Positions 1-4,365 of a stretch of DNA of 5,489 nucleotides are shown here, piece after piece. Both the position numbers and the translations under genes were made by a program. This DNA is from Methanobacteriota archaeon (GTDB lineage: Archaea > Thermoplasmatota > Thermoplasmata > RBG-16-68-12), in the NCBI GenBank assembly GCA_005878635.1, contig VBLS01000138.1:1-5489 (forward strand), in the 5' to 3' direction. The notes under the pieces are model-generated. The model did not search any database and was not told the DNA's origin. It was given only the letters and a program-made list of their open reading frames with translations. Numbering within the stretch: the first letter of the stretch is position 1; every line of letters starts with the position of its first letter.

Positions 1-625
1 TCACGACCTGCTCGATCTTCCGGAGGAAAGCATGCTCCGACTTGAGCCGCTCCGGATGCTGCCGGCCCGCGTAGGTTGACTCGATGAAGAGGTTGTCGCA
101 GGCGACGGGCTTCGCGCCCCACACGAGGTCCGTCGTCAGGGTGTGGAGGTCGCCCGTGAAGAGCGAGGTCTCCGCCCCGTTCACCTCGAACATCGTGGCC
201 CCGGGGATGTGGCCCGCGGGATGCGCGGTGACCTCGACCTCTCCCATGTCCACGTTGTCCCCGAAATCGATCGTCCGGAACCGGCGGCGCGCGGTCCGCA
301 AGTCGCCGTCGTCGAAGGGGGCGTCGAAGCCTTCCGCATCGGCGATCTTCAGCGAATCCTGGAGCAACAAATCGGCGACGTCCGCGGTCGGAGGCGTCAG
401 GACGACGTCGATGTCCTGGCGGCGGGTGATCCACGGGATCATCCCCGTGTGGTCCAGGTGGGCATGGCTGATGAACATGCCATCGACCGGCGGAGCGGGG
501 ATCGGATACTGCGGCGGATCGCGGGGCAAGAGGCCGTAGTCGAAGAGGAGGGACGTCGGCCCCTTCTTGAGGATCATCCCGAGGCGGCCGACCTCCGACG
601 CGCCGCCGAGGAACTGGAAATCCAT
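1..625 (-). CDS. Beta-CASP metallo-beta-lactamase ribonuclease, archaeal CPSF-like (N-terminal part, truncated by window edge)
   Basis: Zinc-dependent RNA-processing nuclease of the MBL/beta-CASP superfamily, presumably cytoplasmic and acting in RNA 3'-end trimming or 5'-3' decay. The 208 visible residues start MDFQFLGGASEVGR, the usual first strand of CPSF-type members. Motif 2 is SHAHLDH (H54, H56, D58, H59), the next metal-site histidine is H139 in HPAGHIPGA, and the motif 4 aspartate is D159 in FTGDL. IESTYAGRQHP (181-191) matches the E-S/A-T-Y-G-x-R-x-H segment of CPSF/YSH1-like enzymes. No KH domains precede the MBL domain, so it resembles the shorter aCPSF2-like type rather than aCPSF1; RNase J is less likely from these motifs. 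The beta-CASP domain and C terminus lie outside the window. The ATG at 625 fits the family N terminus; no clear Shine-Dalgarno precedes it. It follows the reductase by 28 bp and is probably co-transcribed. Confidence 0.88.
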   Translation of the reverse strand, partial: MDFQFLGGASEVGRLGMILKKGPTSLLFDYGLLPRDPPQYPIPAPPVDGMFISHAHLDHTGMIPWITRRQDIDVVLTPPTADVADLLLQDSLKIADAEGFDAPFDDGDLRTARRRFRTIDFGDNVDMGEVEVTAHPAGHIPGATMFEVNGAETSLFTGDLHTLTTDLVWGAKPVACDNLFIESTYAGRQHPERLKSEHAFLRKIEQVV

Positions 626-653
626 CCCGGTCGGCCGTCGATGCCCCCGGCGT

Positions 654-1751
654 CTATAAGGCCTTCGCACGCGAAGGGAGGATCAGCCGCTGGCAACGAA
701 TCGCGCGCGCCATGCGCCGCCGTCCGATCAGGACCATCGCGACCTCGAGGAGCCGATCGCTCCCGAAGAACCGGTCCGCGAGACGCTTGATCCGCACGCC
801 TTGGTCCAGAGGCCCGCCGACCGCGGAGCGCCAACGCGTTTCGTACGCGTCCAAAGGAGTCCCGTCGAGGAGATGGTCCGCGGCGGTCAAGCCCGCGATC
901 CGACCGGCGATCATCGCGACGTTGTTCCCGCCGCCGTTCGTCGCCATCACCATGCCCGCGGCATCCCCGACGAGCATTGCATTGTCCTTCACGGTCCGGG
1001 GAGGCGGCCCGAGGACGGGGACGAATCCTCCGGTGGCCTTTCCCGGCTCCAGATGCCGCGATCGAACGAACCGATCGAACAGCTCGCGCAAGTTGCCGTG
1101 GAAGTGCTGCCATGTCCCGAGGCCGACGTTCGCGCATCGGCTCTTCGGGATGATCCACGCGTAGCCGCCGGGGGCCAGGTTCCCGAAGAACATGTCCGTC
1201 GCGTCGCCGAAGTCGCCTTCCGCCGTCGCGCTCATCGCGGGAGCGGACACGGGCCATTCGAGCCCGACGGACTTCGCGACGGTCGAGCGCGGTCCATCCG
1301 ATCCGATGACGACCTTCGCACGGAAGACCCCGCGGTTCGTCTCGACTTCGTCGCCGTGGAGTCGAGTCACGGTCGTTTCCGTTAGGATTTCGGCGCCCTC
1401 GTCGGCGGCCTGCGCGGCGATTCCCTGGTCCATCCGGTCCCGTCGGACTGTGAAGCCGCGGAAAGGGACGTCGTACCGCCGGCCGCGGGGAGACCAGACC
1501 CGGATGACCGGCGTGTCGACTTCGCGGACGCGGTACGGGATCTCCATCAAGTCCTCGAGGCCGTCGACGGTCGGGAAAATGGCTCGGACTTCGTCGTTGT
1601 GGGCCACGTATTCGCCGCACTGCACCGGGACGCCGATCTCCTTGCGCTTGTCGACCACTAGGACCTTGAGGCCACGACGCGCCGCATACCGGGCGGCCGT
1701 CCCGCCCGCGGGCCCTGAGCCGACGACGAGTACGTCATAGGGGGATGGCAT
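654..1751 (-). CDS. Geranylgeranyl reductase family FAD-dependent oxidoreductase
   Basis: Flavoprotein expected to saturate double bonds in prenyl chains, either of archaeal lipids (digeranylgeranylglycerophospholipid) or of a polyprenyl quinone. The 365 residues open with a Rossmann FAD-binding motif, G11-S-G-P-A-G16, ending the first strand with VVDKR (32-36). VPVQCGEYV (41-49) is the family's conserved cysteine segment (C45). IGSDGPRS (149-156) is the second FAD motif, APGGYAWIIPK (193-203) is the YxWxFPK-type active-site motif, and VGDAAGM (261-267) is the third FAD motif. It is followed by ATNGGGNN where many family members have a PLTGGGI-like sequence. Characterised archaeal enzymes are usually somewhat longer, about 390-450 residues, so the C terminus is short. 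The ATG at 1751 places the FAD motif at the usual distance from the N terminus. The gene lies 12 bp after the prenyl synthase. Substrate is not determined by sequence. Confidence 0.9.
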   Translation of the reverse strand: MPSPYDVLVVGSGPAGGTAARYAARRGLKVLVVDKRKEIGVPVQCGEYVAHNDEVRAIFPTVDGLEDLMEIPYRVREVDTPVIRVWSPRGRRYDVPFRGFTVRRDRMDQGIAAQAADEGAEILTETTVTRLHGDEVETNRGVFRAKVVIGSDGPRSTVAKSVGLEWPVSAPAMSATAEGDFGDATDMFFGNLAPGGYAWIIPKSRCANVGLGTWQHFHGNLRELFDRFVRSRHLEPGKATGGFVPVLGPPPRTVKDNAMLVGDAAGMVMATNGGGNNVAMIAGRIAGLTAADHLLDGTPLDAYETRWRSAVGGPLDQGVRIKRLADRFFGSDRLLEVAMVLIGRRRMARAIRCQRLILPSRAKAL

Positions 1752-1761
1752 CCGCCATCCG

Positions 1762-1765
1762 CCTC
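1762..1765 (-). promoter_or_regulatory. Possible Shine-Dalgarno of the reductase gene
   Basis: On the minus strand GAGG overlaps the TGA stop of the prenyl synthase gene and lies 10 nt before the reductase ATG at 1751. An ATG at 1758 also occurs but is out of frame and meets a stop after seven codons, so 1751 is the start. Overlap of the site with the upstream stop would suit translational coupling. Short motif, moderate support only. Confidence 0.35.
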
Positions 1766-2732
1766 ACATGTCGCGCGACAACACGTAGTCGACGAGGCGG
1801 ATCATGTTCGCCTTGGCCTCGCCCTCGGGGAGCGGGTCGAGGGTTTTCTTCGCGAGCGCCCCATACACCTCGGCGTCGTGTCGGGCCTTCTCGACGGCGC
1901 CGGATTCCCGCAGCAGGCCCAAGGCCCGGCGGACGTCGGCCTCTCCCTTGCGGCGCTTCCGGATGAGCCGCTCCAGATCCTCCACGTCGATTGCGCTGCC
2001 GTCGTTCAGCGCGTGGATCGTGACCAACGTGACGTTCCCCTCGCGGACGTCCGTGCCGGGGGGCTTGCCGAGGCGGGACGCGTCCCCGACCACGTCGAGG
2101 ATGTCGTCGACGATCTGGAAGGCCATGCCGAGGTTGATCCCGTAATCGCCCACCGCCTCGATGTCCTCGAGCCGGGCGTTCGCGAGCAGGCCGGCGACTT
2201 TCGCCCCCGCGGACATCGGGAGGGCCGTCTTCCGCTCGATGATGTCCAGGTACTCGCTCCTCGTGACGCCGGTGTCGTGGGCGTGTCGCTTCTGGCGGAT
2301 CTCCCCCTCGGCGAGGGCGGCGCAGACGTTCGCGGTGATCTCGACGATGTCGTCGTCGAACTTCCCGCCGATCCCGAAGGCCTTGACGAAGAGGAAATCG
2401 CCCGTCACGAGGGCGTTCTGCAATCCGAACTTCTTGTACGCCGCGAGGCGCCCCCGGCGCATCTCGCCGCCGTCGTTGATGTCGTCGTGGATGAGCGTGG
2501 CGGAATGGATGAGCTCGAAGGCCGCGGCGCAGTCCACGGCCTGGCGGATCTCCTTGCCGCCGAGGGCCTGGAACGCGAGGAGCGTCACCATCGGCCGGAT
2601 CCGCTTGCCGCCGGACTCGATCACGTAGCGCGCGATGTCGTGGAGCAGCGGCTCTTCGGTGACGATGCTCTCCCGGATGCGGGCCTCGACCATCGCGAGT
2701 TCTTTAGTCACGCCAAAGTCGAGCGAACCCAT
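1764..2732 (-). CDS. Trans-polyprenyl diphosphate synthase (GGPP or longer chain)
   Basis: Class I, Mg-dependent prenyltransferase that condenses isopentenyl diphosphate onto an allylic diphosphate. The 322 residues carry the full motif set: GGKRIRP (41-47), first Asp-rich motif D83-D84-I-N-D87 followed by MRRGR (91-95), GDFLF (111-115), AEGE (141-144), the ERKTA segment (166-170), Q206 in FQIVDDILD with the second Asp-rich motif D209-D210-I-L-D213, and LGKPPGTD (221-228). The segment IHSATLIHDD has A78 at position -5 and T79 at -4 before the first DDxxD. Archaeal C20 synthases I know usually have a bulky aromatic at -5, whereas octaprenyl or heptaprenyl synthases have HTATLLHDD-type sequences. 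EGNVTL (231-236) replaces the commoner EGKxTL and recalls heptaprenyl synthases. Length matches IspB-like enzymes. The ATG at 2732 lies about 40 bp past its own TATA box. It leads the synthase-reductase-nuclease operon. Product length is inferred. Confidence 0.93.
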   Translation of the reverse strand: MGSLDFGVTKELAMVEARIRESIVTEEPLLHDIARYVIESGGKRIRPMVTLLAFQALGGKEIRQAVDCAAAFELIHSATLIHDDINDGGEMRRGRLAAYKKFGLQNALVTGDFLFVKAFGIGGKFDDDIVEITANVCAALAEGEIRQKRHAHDTGVTRSEYLDIIERKTALPMSAGAKVAGLLANARLEDIEAVGDYGINLGMAFQIVDDILDVVGDASRLGKPPGTDVREGNVTLVTIHALNDGSAIDVEDLERLIRKRRKGEADVRRALGLLRESGAVEKARHDAEVYGALAKKTLDPLPEGEAKANMIRLVDYVLSRDM

Positions 2733-2768
2733 GAGCCGGGCCGTCCCATCGCGAGCTATCGATTGGCA

Positions 2769-2776
2769 TTATATAA
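2769..2776 (-). promoter_or_regulatory. Archaeal TATA box for the prenyl synthase operon
   Basis: The sequence TTATATAA is the most AT-rich stretch in this GC-rich region. On the minus strand it is preceded by CCGGAAATGG, a plausible purine-rich BRE. A transcript would start about 24-27 bp downstream, near 2745-2749, giving a 5' leader of roughly 13-17 nt before the ATG at 2732. This indicates that the synthase, reductase and nuclease genes have a promoter separate from the upstream 436-aa gene. Confidence 0.65.
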
Positions 2777-2780
2777 CCAT

Positions 2781-2795
2781 TTCCGGGGAACGGAA
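2781..2795. repeat. Small inverted repeat just upstream of the TATA box
   Basis: TTCCG and CGGAA arms (5 bp) are separated by 5 bp and abut the BRE/TATA region of the synthase promoter. An 8-bp palindrome, CATGCATG, lies at 2798-2805 close by. Such sites could bind a regulator, but the arms are short enough to arise by chance. Confidence 0.25.
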
Positions 2796-2831
2796 CCCAT
2801 GCATGCCCGGGAGAGGAGTGCGGACGGAGTT

Positions 2832-2852
2832 CGCCACGAAAGGATCGTGGCG
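2832..2852 (-). terminator. Stem-loop directly after the 436-aa gene (possible 3' end or terminator)
   Basis: A perfect 8-bp stem, CGCCACGA pairing with TCGTGGCG, encloses a 5-nt loop. On the minus strand it begins 6 nt after the TGA stop at 2859-2861. No T-rich run follows, so it is not a classical intrinsic terminator, and archaeal termination usually needs T-tracts. It may mark or protect the 3' end of the 436-aa gene's mRNA or attenuate read-through into the synthase gene. Confidence 0.4.
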
Positions 2853-2858
2853 GGGGCG

Positions 2859-4169
2859 TCAGGCGCCGCGACCGACTTCGCCGATGGTCTGGGCGATCAC
2901 GGTCTTCGCGACATGCCCGTTCCCCGCGACGCGTCGGATCGTCGGCGCGATGGCCTCGAGGAACGAATGGATCATGTCGTCGCGGTTGCCGATCCAATCG
3001 GCCATCATGACGACCGGCATCATGATCGTCATGAACGGGTAGACGAGCGCGTCGTCCTGCACGTCCGAGCTGGCGAGGTAGATCGCCTTCGACGTCAGGT
3101 CCGCGATGCGCCGCAGGTGGGCATCGTAGTCTTCGATCGTGAGGTGCGGGTTGTAGTTCTTGAGGGACGTCAGGCCGCGCAATTCGTTCTCGCGCATCGC
3201 GATGAGGGACAGGTTCGCGATCCCGTTCCGGAGGTCCTGGTGCACGCTGACCACGTGGTCCATCAGGATGACGGCGGCGTCGTAGTAGTACCAGCCCGCG
3301 AGGAAGTTCTTCATCCCCCGGAGGTCGTACGAATGATTCGTGAAAGCCATGTCGATCAGGTTGTGCCGGCTCGCGGCGCTGACGTGGCCCCCGAGCTTCT
3401 CCCACCAATGCATCGAGTCGTCCGGGGCGTAGAAGTTCTCCATGATCTTCTCCATCCGCGGGATCGAGAAGTTCGGTTCCTTCTGGAACATGGAGAGGGC
3501 TTGGCCGAGGGCGACCCGCTCGTCCATGACTTCCATCTGGTAAAAGTAGTCGTGTCCGTGCGGCGAACTGTTCCAGAGCACGTTGAAACCGCGGACGATG
3601 TTGTTGATCAGATCGAACAGCGGGATCTGCTCCTGCCGCAGCATCGTCACGAGCCGCTTCATGAACGCCGTCGAATCGAAGTCCGGATCGAGCATCGAGC
3701 TGAGGACCATGTGGTGCAGGTCCTTGGCCTCCAGGTACGAGTAGTTCCCCTTGTCGATCAGGTCGTCCAGGATTCCGATCACGCACTCTCGGAAGATCTT
3801 CGCGGTCATGGACCGGTGCAAGTTGTCGGGCGTCATCTGAGCACTGTACTGCTCCGACATCATCGTCGCGCCTGCGGCGAAGCGGAGCGTCTGCAGGTAG
3901 TTCCATACCTCGCCCTGGTCTTCCCAGAACGCCCCCGCGGGGATGTTCGGCGGCCTGAGGGGGACCCCGTCGGAGCCCGCGAGTTCCTTGAGCTGCTTTA
4001 GGTTCGCGTGGACGTTCGTGATGTGGTCTCTCAGCGAGGCTTTGTCGAACCCGAAGTCGTGGAAATCGAACAGGCCCTCGGCGTACCCGCCGAGGCGCAG
4101 CACGGTGCGCGATAGCAAATCGAGGTCCTCCCGGTTGATGCCGAGAGGGCTCGCTGGATGGAGAGTCAC
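2859..4169 (-). CDS. Unrecognised helical protein with a DDxxD motif; candidate class I isoprenoid-synthase-like enzyme
   Basis: I do not recognise the family with confidence. The 436-residue product has no signal peptide and looks almost wholly alpha-helical, with many Met, His and aromatic residues. Within a helix-like stretch it carries C129-VIGILDDLIDKG (D135, D136, D139), matching the DDxxD metal-binding motif of class I prenyl and terpene synthases. Near the C terminus D397-D-M-I-H-S-F-L-E405 resembles the NSE motif (N/D)D(L/I/V)x(S/T)xxxE, but His replaces Ser/Thr. Their separation of about 260 residues is greater than the roughly 140 usual in terpene cyclases. A Trp/His-rich stretch (H254-WW to H279) and a hydrophobic stretch at 377-393 may form a pocket or touch the membrane. 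The GTG at 4169 is chosen because no other start occurs upstream in frame. The prenyl synthase operon follows. A non-enzymatic or metal-binding helical protein is equally possible. Confidence 0.8.
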   Translation of the reverse strand: MTLHPASPLGINREDLDLLSRTVLRLGGYAEGLFDFHDFGFDKASLRDHITNVHANLKQLKELAGSDGVPLRPPNIPAGAFWEDQGEVWNYLQTLRFAAGATMMSEQYSAQMTPDNLHRSMTAKIFRECVIGILDDLIDKGNYSYLEAKDLHHMVLSSMLDPDFDSTAFMKRLVTMLRQEQIPLFDLINNIVRGFNVLWNSSPHGHDYFYQMEVMDERVALGQALSMFQKEPNFSIPRMEKIMENFYAPDDSMHWWEKLGGHVSAASRHNLIDMAFTNHSYDLRGMKNFLAGWYYYDAAVILMDHVVSVHQDLRNGIANLSLIAMRENELRGLTSLKNYNPHLTIEDYDAHLRRIADLTSKAIYLASSDVQDDALVYPFMTIMMPVVMMADWIGNRDDMIHSFLEAIAPTIRRVAGNGHVAKTVIAQTIGEVGRGA

Positions 4170-4201
4170 CGGGACCGCTCGATGCGTTGCCCCGTGACCA
4201 T
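4166..4201 (-). other. Possible 11-codon leader ORF overlapping the GTG start of the 436-aa gene
   Basis: An ATG at 4201 opens an ORF coding for MVTGQRIERSR. Its TGA overlaps the GTG start at 4169 as GTGA. It would lie just inside the transcript predicted from the TATA-like element at 4236-4243. Translation of it could deliver ribosomes to the GTG start, which has no clear Shine-Dalgarno. It is very short and may be chance. Confidence 0.2.
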
Positions 4202-4222
4202 ATGAAGGCGGACAGGACGGTT

Positions 4223-4249
4223 CTCCGGTGTGATTCTTATTTTCCGGAG
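4223..4249. repeat. Inverted repeat around the TATA-like element of the 436-aa gene
   Basis: Arms CTCCGG (4223-4228) and CCGGAG (4244-4249) are perfect 6-bp inverted repeats separated by 15 bp, enclosing the AT-rich TATA-like element at 4236-4243. The arrangement fits an operator at which a dimeric regulator could block TBP/TFB binding. Arms of this size in GC-rich DNA can be accidental. Confidence 0.35.
4236..4243 (-). promoter_or_regulatory. TATA-like element for the 436-aa gene
   Basis: On the minus strand AAAATAAG follows CCGG, giving CCGGAAAATAAG. A transcript starting about 25 bp downstream would begin near 4210-4215, leaving a leader of about 41-46 nt before the GTG at 4169. It is the best AT-rich candidate upstream of this gene. 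The CCGGAAA portion is also present upstream of the synthase TATA box. Confidence 0.45.
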
Positions 4250-4294
4250 CAGCCGCCAGCCCCTGAAATCGCGCGAGATAACAGGCGGAGACCG

Positions 4295-4302
4295 CTTAAA
4301 TA
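4295..4302 (+). promoter_or_regulatory. TATA box for the DUF835 gene
   Basis: CTTAAATA stands out in GC-rich DNA and is preceded by the purine-rich GCGGAGACC. A start site about 24-27 bp downstream would fall near 4323-4328, leaving a leader of roughly 35 nt before the ATG at 4362. Together with the minus-strand element it makes 4170-4361 a divergent promoter region. Confidence 0.5.
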
Positions 4303-4317
4303 GCCGCGAGAGGGGCT

Positions 4318-4365
4318 ATGGCAGTACCGCCGAGTGAGCGTCCTTGGTCGAAAGCCAGACGATGA
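4318..4365 (+). other. Possible 15-codon ORF overlapping the DUF835 start
   Basis: An ATG at 4318 preceded by GAGAGGGG encodes MAVPPSERPWSKARR and ends in a TGA overlapping the ATG at 4362 as ATGA. If transcribed it could couple translation to the DUF835 gene. However, the start site predicted from the TATA box at 4295-4302 falls a few bases after this ATG, which argues against it being on the mRNA. Confidence 0.15.

Noticed and set aside
143..790. Plus-strand open frame of 215 codons opposite the nuclease and reductase genes
   Set aside because: The complement encodes a complete set of MBL motifs, so this is an antisense shadow.
574..1620. Minus-strand open frame of 348 codons overlapping the reductase gene
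   Set aside because: It is a shifted frame of the reductase, Arg-rich and motif-free, and would also overlap the nuclease start.
2704..3906. Minus-strand open frame of 400 codons overlapping the 436-aa gene in another frame
   Set aside because: It is Arg/Pro-rich with no motifs and crosses the hairpin and the synthase promoter; the frame at 4169-2859 has normal protein composition.
1878..4001. Very long plus-strand open frame (707 codons) opposite the prenyl synthase and the unknown gene
   Set aside because: It spans two minus-strand genes and their promoter and shows no family motifs. Its composition is dominated by Asp, Val, Arg and His, as expected from the complement of GC-rich coding DNA.
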